Shown piece by piece: positions 41,402 to 50,110 of a DNA stretch of 64,000 nt. The position numbers and the translations under genes were made by a program. The notes below the pieces were generated by a model. It had not been told where the DNA came from. It was given only the letters and a program-made list of their open reading frames with translations, and ran no database searches. The DNA is from Streptomyces sp. LUP47B. Lineage in GTDB: Bacteria; Actinomycetota; Actinomycetes; Streptomycetales; Streptomycetaceae. The stretch's first letter is position 1; each line of letters opens with the position of its first letter. The stretch is taken from NCBI RefSeq assembly GCF_001746295.1, contig NZ_MJAH01000012.1:252812-316811 (forward strand), given 5' to 3'.

Positions 41402-42666
41402 CAGTTGGTCCTCCAGACCGCGAGCCGCCAGCGCGACAGCCAACCCCACAGCAGACCGGCGACGAAGCCGACGAGGATCAGTGCGCCGAGCAGCCACCAG
41501 CCGCGCCCGAGGCCGAAGGAGGCCACGTCACTCGCCTGCGACGGCCCGTCCACGACATCGACGGTCAGCTCCAGCGGCAGACCCGGGGTGGTCTTCACCC
41601 CAGCGGCCGCCGAGAAGGAGTTGGTGACCTGGAGACAGACGGTCTCCGCAGCCGCGTCCTCGTCATCGGTGTCCGCCTTCGGGTAGCGAAGTCCCGTGGC
41701 GATCACATCCGTACGGCCGTTGCCGCCCGCCTCGCCGCGCACTATCTCGCGTCCGTGCACGGTGACCGCCCGCAGCAGCACCCCGTACGAGGGGTTCACG
41801 GCCCGGTCGGCTCCCACGCTCACCGAGGCCCGCAGCTCCTGGCCCGGGTCCACGTCCACCCGGTACCAGCGCTGCTGGGTGAACTCCTCACGGTCGGTGT
41901 ACAGACCCGACTTCAGCGTGGGCGCCGTGGCGCAGGAACCGGCGCCCTCGGTGGCCACCGGTGTCACCACCGGGTCGGCGGCGCGGTCCACCAACTGGTT
42001 GACCTTGTCGGTGAGTTCGTCGGCGTGCTCGACCGAGGTGTAGGTACCGCCGGTCGCCTCCGCGATGCAGCTCAACTGCTGCCGCATCTTCGTGTTCGGG
42101 ACCAGACCGAGGGTGTCGATGGTCAGCCCGATGCCCTTGGCGGCGATCTCGCGGGCCACCTCGCACGGGTCGAGCGGGGCGCAGGTGTCCTCGCCGTCGC
42201 TGATCAGCACGATCCGCTTGGAGGAGGCGCCGTCGGTGAAGTCGTCGGCGGACTTCAGCAGCGCGGGGCCGATCGGTGTCCAGCCGGTGGGGGACAGGGT
42301 CGCCACCTGCGTCTTGGCCTCGGTGCGGTCCAGCGTGCTGACCGGGTAGAGTTGTGCGGTGTCCTTGCAGCCCGTCTTCTGGTTGTCGCCCGGGTAGTTG
42401 GCGCCCAGGGTTCGGATGCCGAGCTGCACCTCCTCGGGCGTCGCGTCCAGCACCTCGTTGAAGGCCTGCTTCGCCGCCGCCATCCGGGTGCCGCCGTCGA
42501 TGTCCGCCGTCCGCATCGAGCCGCTCACGTCGAGGACGAGATCGACCTGGGGTGCGGCCTGGCCGGTGGGTTCACCGGCGACCGCCGCGACCGGGAAGGC
42601 GATCCCCGCAGTCAGGGCGGCGAGCAGGGCGCACACTCCTGCCACCCGCCGTTTTCTTGTGATCAT
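41401..42666 (-). CDS. surface von Willebrand factor A domain protein
   Basis: The product of 421 residues has a signal peptide (VCALLAALTAGIAFPVAAVA), then a vWA domain (~40-220) with an intact metal-ion-dependent adhesion site (LDVSGSMRT, the T of GWTPIG, and ISDGEDTC). A beta-rich domain and a C-terminal helix (WWLLGALILVGFVAGLLWGWL) follow. The protein would face outward, anchored in the membrane, binding a protein ligand through Mg2+. It is cotranscribed with the following membrane-anchored gene. Confidence 0.85.
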   Translation of the reverse strand: MITRKRRVAGVCALLAALTAGIAFPVAAVAGEPTGQAAPQVDLVLDVSGSMRTADIDGGTRMAAAKQAFNEVLDATPEEVQLGIRTLGANYPGDNQKTGCKDTAQLYPVSTLDRTEAKTQVATLSPTGWTPIGPALLKSADDFTDGASSKRIVLISDGEDTCAPLDPCEVAREIAAKGIGLTIDTLGLVPNTKMRQQLSCIAEATGGTYTSVEHADELTDKVNQLVDRAADPVVTPVATEGAGSCATAPTLKSGLYTDREEFTQQRWYRVDVDPGQELRASVSVGADRAVNPSYGVLLRAVTVHGREIVRGEAGGNGRTDVIATGLRYPKADTDDEDAAAETVCLQVTNSFSAAAGVKTTPGLPLELTVDVVDGPSQASDVASFGLGRGWWLLGALILVGFVAGLLWGWLSRWRLAVWRTN

Positions 42667-42711
42667 CGCCGGATCCTATTGATCAGGTGCGCCGGGCTCC
42701 AAAACGGCCGC

Positions 42712-44196
42712 TCAGAGAAGGGGGTTGGGCAGCTCCGTCCACTGGTCGCCCGGCGTCCCCGGCGACAGCCGCATCAAGGTCAACGCCTTCGCGGGCAGCG
42801 GCTGTTCGAGCAGCGCGGCCAGATCGGGGGTGCGCGGCAGCTGTCGTACGGCCGTCTCCAGCGCTCCTCGCAACGCCGTGGCCGAACCCGCCGTACCCGC
42901 GAGGGCTCCGGCCACCAGGGAGCCGAACAGCTTGCGCCGCAGGGCCGTCACGTCGTCCGTGACCAGCCGCCCGGACAGTGCGGGGAGCGGGATGCCGTGC
43001 CGTGCGAGCCTGGCCGGGCTGATCCGGATGTCGGCCAGGTCCCGGTAGACCAGGCGCACCGGTGCGCCCGACTCGGACAGGACGACGAGGAGGTTCTGGC
43101 CGTGTGCCTCCAGGGCGATGCCGAACTCCAGCAGGCGCAGTCCGACCGTGAGGGACAGCCGGGCGAACTCCGCCAGCCAGGCGGGGGACTGGGGCAGCCC
43201 GGTGGTGGCAAGGGCGGCCACCGGCAGGACCCGGTCCCCGTACAGCTGAGGGGACTCGCGCAACACGGCGGCCAAGTCGGGAGAGTTGGCCGTCACCGCA
43301 CCCAGGGTGCGGGTGAAGTGCAGGAGGCCGTCCATGCGCTCCGCCACCGTCTCCGCGAACCGTGAGAGGGTCGCCGACATGCTGATCGAGTAGACGGAGA
43401 TGTCCCGCACCGAGGATGTGAGCCGTGTGCTCAACGCGGTCTTGACGTGCGGTCCGTCGGTCAGGGCGAGGGTGCGCAGGGACATCAGCGGATGGGCGTC
43501 GACGCCTTCGGTGACGGGCCGCTTCAGCACATGCTCCGACTGCCACGGATGCACCGGCAGCAACAGCCGCTCCCCGTCCCGCAGATGCGACGGCCACGCG
43601 CCCGTCACCAGGCACTCGTCCGCCGGTACCGGCACCAACCCCAGCCGTACCAGCGGCCGGTGCTCGGGCCCGTAGGCCAGGTGCTCGGCCACCGAGAAGC
43701 CCGGCCGGGAACGGCAGTTGGGGTGATAGGGGTGCCCGTCGACCACCCGCTGCTCCCACTCCCAGTCGCGCACCGGCGACGCTTCCGGGCGGACGGGTTG
43801 TCCCGCCCTCGACAGCGCCAACGACGCGACGCTGTCGGCGAGTTCACCCGCGAAATCGGCACCGTGCGGTACGCCGAGCGCGGTCATCAGACGCGCCGGA
43901 TCGTCGTGGGCGACCTCGTCGAGCCGCACGACGGTGGTGTGGGCGGCGGTCGCGAACGGGTCCGGGTGCGGGCCGTGCAGCCTGCGGCCGTCCGTGAGGC
44001 GCAGGGCGAGCCCCTCCCGGCCCGCCTCCCGGCCGGTGACCCAGGGCAGCGGCTCGTGCGCGAGCCCACGCCACAGCCGGGACAGCACGGCCGCGCGGGC
44101 GCCGGGCAGCTCGGCCGTGTACCGCGCCGCGAGGTCGGGGCGCAGGACGGCCAGCTCTTCGGCGAAGTCGGCCTCGGCGGCGGAGGGACGGTGCAC
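42712..44196 (-). CDS. NIS siderophore synthetase (IucA/IucC family)
   Basis: The 494-residue product has the NIS synthetase core: GHPYHPNCRSRPGFSVAEH (ATP-binding His/Lys loop), LLLPVHPWQSEHVL, LKTALS-type strand VKTALSTRLTSSVRDIS, the catalytic LEAHGQNLLVVL and VYRDLADIRIS. Such enzymes condense carboxylates such as citrate or succinyl groups with amines to build hydroxamate/carboxylate siderophores. GAGGAG precedes the GTG. It is divergent from a second NIS synthetase, but I see no monooxygenase, decarboxylase or transporter gene beside them and no clear iron-box in the 74-base gap. Confidence 0.9.
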   Translation of the reverse strand: MHRPSAAEADFAEELAVLRPDLAARYTAELPGARAAVLSRLWRGLAHEPLPWVTGREAGREGLALRLTDGRRLHGPHPDPFATAAHTTVVRLDEVAHDDPARLMTALGVPHGADFAGELADSVASLALSRAGQPVRPEASPVRDWEWEQRVVDGHPYHPNCRSRPGFSVAEHLAYGPEHRPLVRLGLVPVPADECLVTGAWPSHLRDGERLLLPVHPWQSEHVLKRPVTEGVDAHPLMSLRTLALTDGPHVKTALSTRLTSSVRDISVYSISMSATLSRFAETVAERMDGLLHFTRTLGAVTANSPDLAAVLRESPQLYGDRVLPVAALATTGLPQSPAWLAEFARLSLTVGLRLLEFGIALEAHGQNLLVVLSESGAPVRLVYRDLADIRISPARLARHGIPLPALSGRLVTDDVTALRRKLFGSLVAGALAGTAGSATALRGALETAVRQLPRTPDLAALLEQPLPAKALTLMRLSPGTPGDQWTELPNPLL

Positions 44197-44270
44197 GGGC
44201 GGGCTCCTCGGGTACGACCGGTGTCACGGTGGGGCGGTGAGGACAGACATACTGATCGTCATCGCCCCAG

Positions 44271-45785
44271 ATGAACCGTAGAGAACGAGTGGATCGCGTG
44301 GACCTCCCGCCCCCGCCGGCCGGCATCGACGTCGCGCACCGCGCCGACGCGTACGCGGCCGCACCCCTGCTCAACTGCCTGTTGCGCGAGGTGGCCGAGC
44401 CGCTCCCGGAACCCGGCGAGCGCCCGGTGTACCGGCTCCCCGGCGGGAGACTGCTCAGGGTGCGCGGCGAGCGGCGGCCCGCCGAGCCCGAGGTGTACGC
44501 CGCGGGCGGCTGGCGGCGCATCGGTCACACCGAACTCGTGAAGCTCGTCGCCGAGGAACTGACCCGGCACACCGGCGTGTCCAACGACGAACTGCCCGCC
44601 GAGATGATCGACAGCCGGGACGCGGTGGCCGCCCTGCTCACGGCACGGGACCGGGTCGCGGCGCCCGGCGACCCGTATCTGCGCTCCGAGCAGTGCCTCG
44701 TCACCGGCCACCCGTACCACCCCGCTCCCAAAGCCCGCGGCGGCGGCCCCGTCGCCGCCTGGCTGCCGTACGCCCCCGAGGCCCATGCCCGTTTCCCGCT
44801 GGTCCTGCTCGGGCTGCGCGAGGACACCGTCGTCGAGGAGGGCGACACCTCGGCCCTCGACACGCTGGGCGAGGCGCCGCCCGGCTACCGGCTGCTGCCT
44901 GCCCATCCGTGGCAGCTGGACCTGGTGTCCTGCACGGAGGCATTGGAGGACGGCAGGCTCATCCGGCTCGGCACGACCGGGTTCGAGACCTGGCCGACGG
45001 CGGCGGTCCGCACGGTGTACGCGCCCACTCAGGATCTCTTCCTCAAGTTCAGTCTCGACGTCCGCATCACGAACGACATCCGCCGGCTCTGGCGCCACGA
45101 CCTGCTCAAACTCCGCCGTACGGATGAAGCGGCAGCGCGAGCCTTCGCCGCGGGCCCCGGCTCGGCCGCCTGGTTGAGCGACCGCGGCTTCCGCACCGCC
45201 GACTTCGCCTTCGAGGAACTCGCCGTCCTGGTCCGCGACGGCCTGCACGAGCATGTGCGTCCCGGGGCGACCCCGCTGCTCGCCGCGGCCCTGGTGGAGG
45301 GCTTCGAGGGCAGCCCGCTCGACGGCACCGCGGATCCGGCGGCCTGGTGGGAGGCCTATCTGGGCGTGGTCGTCCCGCCCGCCCTCGCGGCCTTCGCCGA
45401 CCACGGCGTCGTACTCGAGGCACATCTGCAGAACACCCTGGTCGCCGTGGACGCCGACGGCACGCCCGTGCAGGCGCTGTTCCGGGACGCCGAGGGCGTG
45501 AAGCTGCTGACGGACGTCCCGCGCGCGGCCGGCTGGGAGCGGCTGGTGTACTGCCTGGTCGTGAACCATCTGTGCGAGATCGCCGCGGCCCTCGCCGAAC
45601 GCCACCCCGGCTTCGCCCCCTGGCCCGCCGCCCGCCGCGAACTGGCCCGCCACGACCTCCCGGAAGCCGCCGCCCTGCTCACCGCGCCCGCCCTCCCCGG
45701 CAAGACCAACCTGCTGCTGCGCTGGACGGGCGCGGACGGCGCGGACGCCCGCTACCTGCCGCTGCCGAATCCGCTGGCCGGGTGA
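44271..45785 (+). CDS. NIS siderophore synthetase (IucA/IucC family)
   Basis: The 504-residue product shows GHPYHPAPKARGGGPVAAWLPYAPE, LLPAHPWQLDLV, LKFSLDVRITNDIRRLWR, VVLEAHLQNTLVAVD and LFRDAEGVKLL, the counterpart blocks of the divergent synthetase. The two enzymes are paralogous and would act in sequence on one product. The start is uncertain: ATG 44271 is used, but GTG 44289 lies in frame. The gene is followed 50 bases later by a HipA-like gene in the same direction. A two-synthetase pair without amine-forming enzymes may rely on genes elsewhere. Confidence 0.9.
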   Translation: MNRRERVDRVDLPPPPAGIDVAHRADAYAAAPLLNCLLREVAEPLPEPGERPVYRLPGGRLLRVRGERRPAEPEVYAAGGWRRIGHTELVKLVAEELTRHTGVSNDELPAEMIDSRDAVAALLTARDRVAAPGDPYLRSEQCLVTGHPYHPAPKARGGGPVAAWLPYAPEAHARFPLVLLGLREDTVVEEGDTSALDTLGEAPPGYRLLPAHPWQLDLVSCTEALEDGRLIRLGTTGFETWPTAAVRTVYAPTQDLFLKFSLDVRITNDIRRLWRHDLLKLRRTDEAAARAFAAGPGSAAWLSDRGFRTADFAFEELAVLVRDGLHEHVRPGATPLLAAALVEGFEGSPLDGTADPAAWWEAYLGVVVPPALAAFADHGVVLEAHLQNTLVAVDADGTPVQALFRDAEGVKLLTDVPRAAGWERLVYCLVVNHLCEIAAALAERHPGFAPWPAARRELARHDLPEAAALLTAPALPGKTNLLLRWTGADGADARYLPLPNPLAG

Positions 45786-45835
45786 GCCCGTCCGGACGAG
45801 ACCGGCCGGGTGAGCACTGACATACCCTGGCCGGT

Positions 45836-46741
45836 GTGCTGCGCGACGTGACTGCTGTTCGATACGTGACCCCGCTGAGGTCCGGGGGCTCCGTCCCCGG
45901 CGTCTTCGAGGCCGACGACCTGGGCACCTACGTCGTGAAGTTCACCGGTTCCGCGCAGGGCCGCAAGGCGCTGGTCGCCGAAGTGATCGTCGGTGAGCTG
46001 GCGCGGGCGCTGGGGCTGCGCTTTCCCGAGCTGGTCCTCGTGCACTTCGACCCGCGGATCGCCGACAGCGAGCCGCACCAGGAGGTACGCGAGCTCCACA
46101 GCGCCAGCGCGGGCCTCAACCTCGGCATGGACTATCTGCCGGGCGCCCGTGACTTCACGCCCGAGGTGGCCAGGACGTTCCCGGTCGACCCGGTGGAGGC
46201 CGGCCGTATCGTCTGGCTCGACGCGCTCACCGTGAACGTCGACCGTACGGTCCACAGCTCCAACCTGATGATCTGGCCGACGCTCGGCATCGCACCCCCG
46301 CGACTGTGGCTGATCGACCACGGTGCGGCCCTCGTCTTCCACCACCGCTGGGAGGGCACGGACCCGTCGAAGGCCTACGACTTCCGCCATCACGCCCTCG
46401 GCCACTACGGCCCGGACGTCCACGCCGCCGACGCGGAACTGGCGCCCAAGGTCACTCTCGACGTCCTGCACGAGGTCACGGCGGCTGTCCCCGACGCCTG
46501 GCTCACCGGCTTCGCGACCCCGGACGAGGCACGCGAGGCCTATGTGGCGTACCTCCACGCGCGCGTGCGGGCCTCCGCGGCATGGCTGCCCACCGACTTT
46601 CCCACCCGGGAGGAACTCGCCGCCGAGGAGGCTCTCCGCGCGGCGAAGACACAGGAAGGCCGGCCCAACTGGCTGAAGCGGGTGCCCGACCTGCACGGCA
46701 AACCGGCCGCGGAACAGGATTGGTCGGTGCACCTCGGATGA
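45836..46741 (+). CDS. HipA-like kinase family protein (HipA_2)
   Basis: The product of 301 residues resembles the HipA-like kinase family found as single genes in many bacteria. Recognisable are the ATP-binding YVVKFTGSAQGRKALVAEVIVG, LDALTVNVDRTVHSSNLMI (catalytic Asp/Asn as in protein kinases) and WLIDHGAALVFHH (the DFG equivalent). No HipB-type DNA-binding partner lies beside it, so a toxin-antitoxin role is not supported. Instead it overlaps by four bases (ATGA) an Rdx/SelW-like gene, which suggests a joint function. Substrate unknown. Confidence 0.8.
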   Translation: MLRDVTAVRYVTPLRSGGSVPGVFEADDLGTYVVKFTGSAQGRKALVAEVIVGELARALGLRFPELVLVHFDPRIADSEPHQEVRELHSASAGLNLGMDYLPGARDFTPEVARTFPVDPVEAGRIVWLDALTVNVDRTVHSSNLMIWPTLGIAPPRLWLIDHGAALVFHHRWEGTDPSKAYDFRHHALGHYGPDVHAADAELAPKVTLDVLHEVTAAVPDAWLTGFATPDEAREAYVAYLHARVRASAAWLPTDFPTREELAAEEALRAAKTQEGRPNWLKRVPDLHGKPAAEQDWSVHLG

Positions 46742-47049
46742 CGGAGCTTCCCTCGGACCCCCGGCGGGTCGAGATCGAGTACTGCACCCAGTGCCGCTGG
46801 CTGCCGCGCGCGGCCTGGCTGGCACAGGAACTGCTCACGACCTTCGAGACCGAGCTGACGGAACTGGCCCTGAAGCCCGGCAAGGGCGGGATCTTCGTCG
46901 TCCGGGTCGGCGACGAGGTCGTCTGGGACCGCCGCGAGCAGGGTTTCCCGGAGCCCACGGCGGTCAAGCAGGCCGTACGCGACCGAGTGGCCCCGGGGAA
47001 GTCCCTGGGCCACTCGGACAAGGCCTCGCAGGAGGATGTCAGCCCTTGA
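46738..47049 (+). CDS. Rdx-family (SelT/SelW/SelH-like) thioredoxin-fold protein, Cys form
   Basis: The product of 103 residues begins RVEIEYCTQCRWLPRAAWLAQELL, the Rdx signature with CxxC in place of the selenocysteine of SelW. GKGGIFVVRVGDEVVWDRREQGFPEP is the second family block. It is probably a small thiol oxidoreductase. It is translationally coupled to the HipA-like kinase upstream. Its stop overlaps the convergent aceB gene by 11 bases. Confidence 0.88.
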   Translation: MTELPSDPRRVEIEYCTQCRWLPRAAWLAQELLTTFETELTELALKPGKGGIFVVRVGDEVVWDRREQGFPEPTAVKQAVRDRVAPGKSLGHSDKASQEDVSP

Positions 47050-48673
47050 GCTGCTCGTACGCCGGCAGGGTGAGGAAGTCCGCGTAGTTCTCGTCCAGCG
47101 AGACCTCCAGCAGCAGGTCATGGGCCTGCTGCCAGTGACCGGCGGCGAACGCCTCCGCGCCCAGCTCGGCGCGGATGTTCGCGAGCTCCTCGGCGGCGAC
47201 CTCGCGGGCCAGCTCCGGCGTGGCCTTCACGGTGTTTCCCGCGTGCTCGAACTCGACGCCCGCGTTGATCCACTGCCAGATCTGCGAGCGGGAGATCTCG
47301 GCGGTGGCCGCGTCCTCCATGAGGTTGAAGATGGCGACCGCGCCGAGCCCGCGCAGCCAGGCCTCGATGTAACGGATACCGACCTGGACGGCGTTCACGA
47401 GGCCGTCGTAGGTCGGCCTGGCCTCAAGCGAGTCGATCGCGATGAGGTCGGCCGCCTCGACGTGGACGTCCTCGCGCAGCCGGTCCTTCTGGTTCGGCTT
47501 GTCGCCGAGGACCTTGTCGAAGCACTCCATGGCGATCGGGACCAGGTCGGGGTGGGCGACCCAGGAGCCGTCGAAGCCGTCGCCTGCCTCGCGGTCCTTG
47601 TCGGCGCGGACCTTCTCGAAGGCCACCTTGTTGACCTCGGCGTCCCGGCGGGACGGGATGAAGGCCGCCATGCCGCCGATCGCGTGCGCGCCGCGCTTGT
47701 GGCAGGTGCGGACGAGGAGTTCGGTGTACGCGCGCATGAACGGGGCCGTCATCGTGACCGCGTTGCGGTCCGGCAGGACGAACTTCGTTCCGCCGTCACG
47801 GAAGTTCTTGACGATGGAGAACAGGTAGTCCCAGCGGCCGGCGTTCAACCCCGAGGCGTGGTCGCGGAGTTCGTAGAGGATCTCCTCCATCTCGTACGCC
47901 GCCGTGATCGTCTCGATCAGCACGGTCGCGCGGACGGTGCCCTGCGGGATGCCGGTGTACTCCTGCGCGAAGACGAACACGTCGTTCCAGAGGCGGGCCT
48001 CCAGGTGCGACTCCGTCTTCGGGAGATAGAAGTACGGGCCCTTGCCGAGGTCCAGAAGACGCTGGGCGTTGTGGAAGAAGTACAGGCCGAAGTCGACGAG
48101 TGCGCCCGGGACCTGGGCGCCGTTCGCGTCGACCAGGTGGCGTTCGTTCAGGTGCCAGCCGCGCGGGCGCATGACGACCGTGGCGAGCTCCTCGTCGGCC
48201 TTGAGCGCGTACGACTTGCCGGACCCCTCATCCGTGAAGTCGATGTTCCGGGTGTACGCGTCGGCCAGATTGACCTGCCCGAGGACGACGTTCTCCCAGG
48301 TCGGCGCCGAGGCGTCCTCGAAGTCCGCGAGCCACACCCGGGCGCCGGAGTTCAGGGCGTTGATGGTCATCTTGCGGTCGGTGGGGCCGGTGATCTCGAC
48401 CCTGCGGTCGTCCAGGGCCGCGGGGGAGGGGGCCACCTTCCAGGAGTCGTCCGCGCGGATCGCGGCGGTCTCCGGGAGGAAGTCGAGCGTGGAGGTGCGG
48501 GCGATCTCGGCGCGCCGCTCGGCGCGGCGGGCGAGGAGCTCGTCACGCCGTGGCGTGAACCGGCGGTGCAGCTCGGCCACGAAGGCGAGGGCCGCCTCGG
48601 TGAGGACCTCCTCCTGCCGCGGCAGCGGCTCGGCGTCGACGATGGCCAGCGGGGACGGCGCTGGTGCGGACAT
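47039..48673 (-). CDS. aceB: malate synthase A
   Basis: The product of 544 residues matches malate synthase A in length and motifs: INALNSGARVWLADFEDASAP, VVMRPRGWHLNERH, FYLPKTESHLEARLW, the signature LRDHASGLNAGRWDYLFSIVK, and FDGSWVAHPDLVPIA. It condenses glyoxylate with acetyl-CoA to malate, consuming the glyoxylate released from allantoin. AAGGAAG precedes the ATG. An operator pair of the AllR type lies at 48756-48791 and a second dyad at 48793-48809, placing it in the purine regulon rather than a classical glyoxylate-shunt operon (no isocitrate lyase gene is near). Confidence 0.96.
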   Translation of the reverse strand: MSAPAPSPLAIVDAEPLPRQEEVLTEAALAFVAELHRRFTPRRDELLARRAERRAEIARTSTLDFLPETAAIRADDSWKVAPSPAALDDRRVEITGPTDRKMTINALNSGARVWLADFEDASAPTWENVVLGQVNLADAYTRNIDFTDEGSGKSYALKADEELATVVMRPRGWHLNERHLVDANGAQVPGALVDFGLYFFHNAQRLLDLGKGPYFYLPKTESHLEARLWNDVFVFAQEYTGIPQGTVRATVLIETITAAYEMEEILYELRDHASGLNAGRWDYLFSIVKNFRDGGTKFVLPDRNAVTMTAPFMRAYTELLVRTCHKRGAHAIGGMAAFIPSRRDAEVNKVAFEKVRADKDREAGDGFDGSWVAHPDLVPIAMECFDKVLGDKPNQKDRLREDVHVEAADLIAIDSLEARPTYDGLVNAVQVGIRYIEAWLRGLGAVAIFNLMEDAATAEISRSQIWQWINAGVEFEHAGNTVKATPELAREVAAEELANIRAELGAEAFAAGHWQQAHDLLLEVSLDENYADFLTLPAYEQLKG

Positions 48674-48755
48674 GAGCTGTCACTTCCTTCAGCGGTGGCA
48701 CCGGGTGCCAGTCGAACCGGGTACGCGAGCGGCGCCCTGCACGGGAGGAGGACGC

Positions 48756-48809
48756 TTCTGAGCAGTGGATACTAGTTTCCTCATCGTGGAAGTTCAATGG
48801 TTTGTTGAT
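48756..48809. promoter_or_regulatory. aceB regulatory block: AllR-type pair plus TTCAA-N5-GTTGA dyad
   Basis: TTCC-TCATCGT-GGAA (48777-48791) has a two-mismatch companion TTCT-GAGCAGT-GGAT (48756-48770), 21 bp apart. One base further upstream of aceB is TTCAAT-GGTTT-GTTGAT (48793-48809). The order matches that upstream of allB: both genes have the TTCAA dyad on the gene-distal side of the strong TTCC dyad. Confidence 0.7.
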
Positions 48810-48857
48810 GTCGAGATTCTCCGAGTCGAGCCAATGTGGCGCTCAGTGCCAGTGTGC

Positions 48858-49457
48858 TCACTCAAGGTGTGTCAGGTCGGCTGCCGTGTCGATGTCGTAC
48901 GGCTCGGCCACGTCCGCGCACTCGACGAACGTGATGGCGTCCTCGTGCTCCTTCAGGTAGGCGCGTGCCCCCCGGTCCCCGGTCGCAGTCGCGGTGATCC
49001 CGGCCCAGTGCGCGGCGCCGAGGAGGACGGGATGGCCGCGTACCCCCTCGTAGGCGGCCGAGACGAGCGAGGCCTCGCCCTCGTACGCGGCGAGCACCCG
49101 GCGCACCGCCTCCGCCCCGATGCCGGGCTGGTCGACGAGCGAGACCAGCGCGGCCCGCGCTGCCGTTCCGGTGAGCGAGTCCAGCCCGGCCCGCAGCGAC
49201 GACCCCATGCCCTCGGCCCACTCCGGGTTCTCCACGAGCACGCAGTCACCGAGCTCCGCCCGCTCCCGTACGGCCGCCGCGGCGGCCCCCAGGACCACGT
49301 GCACGCGGGTGCAGCCGGCCGCGCGCAGGACACCGACCGCGTGTTCGACGAGCGGGCGGCCCCGGTGTTCGAGCAGCGCCTTGGGCCGCCCGCCGAGCCG
49401 TCGTCCGCCACCCGCGGCCAGGAGCAGTCCGGCGACCTGCTGTTCGTTCTCCGTCAT
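48858..49457 (-). CDS. MobA/MocA-like nucleotidyltransferase
   Basis: The product of 199 residues has the GT-A nucleotidyltransferase fold of MobA/MocA: LLLAAGGGRRLGGRPKALLEHRGRPLVEH (NTP loop), VENPEWAEGMGSSLRAGL, LVDQPGIGAEAV and GHPVLLGAAHW. Relatives add CMP or GMP to the molybdenum cofactor. In purine degraders this serves xanthine dehydrogenase, so its place between aceB and allR is suggestive, though no xdh gene is in the window. AGGA precedes the ATG. Confidence 0.87.
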   Translation of the reverse strand: MTENEQQVAGLLLAAGGGRRLGGRPKALLEHRGRPLVEHAVGVLRAAGCTRVHVVLGAAAAAVRERAELGDCVLVENPEWAEGMGSSLRAGLDSLTGTAARAALVSLVDQPGIGAEAVRRVLAAYEGEASLVSAAYEGVRGHPVLLGAAHWAGITATATGDRGARAYLKEHEDAITFVECADVAEPYDIDTAADLTHLE

Positions 49458-49662
49458 GCGTCCTGCATACCTGACGTGCCGGGGTGTGCCGGGTTTCCAC
49501 GGGCTGAATTTCGGTCCGTACGGTGGCGCGCGGCGCCCTGCGTGGCGTTTACTGACCCGCGTCCCTCGGGGCCTGACCAACGCCGACGGGGCTTCACGGT
49601 GCTGGGGCGTACGAAGGTGTGCGAGGGGGAGAGCTGTGTTGCGGAGCTTGGGACAGAGGCCA

Positions 49663-49947
49663 GTGACCGGCAGCGACAACGATCCGAGAGTGGCGGAACT
49701 GCGGACCGCGGTGTCCCGGTTGCGCCGCGAACTCGCCGCGCACCCGGCCGAGTTCCCCGATCGGGGCATCGCCGAGGACGAACTCGCCGCGCTGGCCGCC
49801 ATGGCGATCCACGGAACGCCCGAAATCCCGCGCCTGCGACGGTCGTTGCTGCTGATCGCGGGGGCGATCGGATCGGTGAGCGCGTTGTCGCGGGGACTGA
49901 CCGACGTACGCAACGCGGTGGAGTTGTTCAGGGAGCCGCGGCACTAG
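49663..49947 (+). CDS. DUF5955-like small helical protein
   Basis: The product of 94 residues from GTG 49663 (VTGSDNDPRVAELRTAVSRL). It is entirely helical by pattern: a charged helix (LRRELAAHPAEFPDRGIAEDELAAL) and a hydrophobic one (LRRSLLLIAGAIGSVSALSRGL). I recall it as the actinobacterial DUF5955 family. GTG 49636 is an alternative start with GAGGGGGAG upstream. Its general plan, and the opening TGSD, resemble the C-terminal part and start of the 35674-36069 protein. Function unknown; the neighbours allR and mobA-like do not suggest one. Confidence 0.7.
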   Translation: MTGSDNDPRVAELRTAVSRLRRELAAHPAEFPDRGIAEDELAALAAMAIHGTPEIPRLRRSLLLIAGAIGSVSALSRGLTDVRNAVELFREPRH

Positions 49948-50110
49948 TCGGTGGAGGCCCCTGCGCGCTGCGGCTCGGACGCCCCACGGACGGCGGGAGC
50001 CCGGACCTCGAGGACGCACGGCAGCGTCGCGATCCGCTCACCCTGGCCCGCGGCCTCGACGGTCAGGCCCCTCGCCGGTCAGCGCGCCGAGCGTGCTCCG
50101 TGCCGGGCCC

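Noticed and set aside
44197..44270. Possible iron-box (DmdR/IdeR) between the NIS synthetase genes
   Set aside because: No match to the TTAGGTTAGGCTNNCCTAA-type sequence could be found on either strand.
45836..47049. HipA-like gene plus small neighbour as a toxin-antitoxin pair
   Set aside because: The neighbour is an Rdx thiol protein downstream of the kinase, not a DNA-binding HipB antitoxin upstream.
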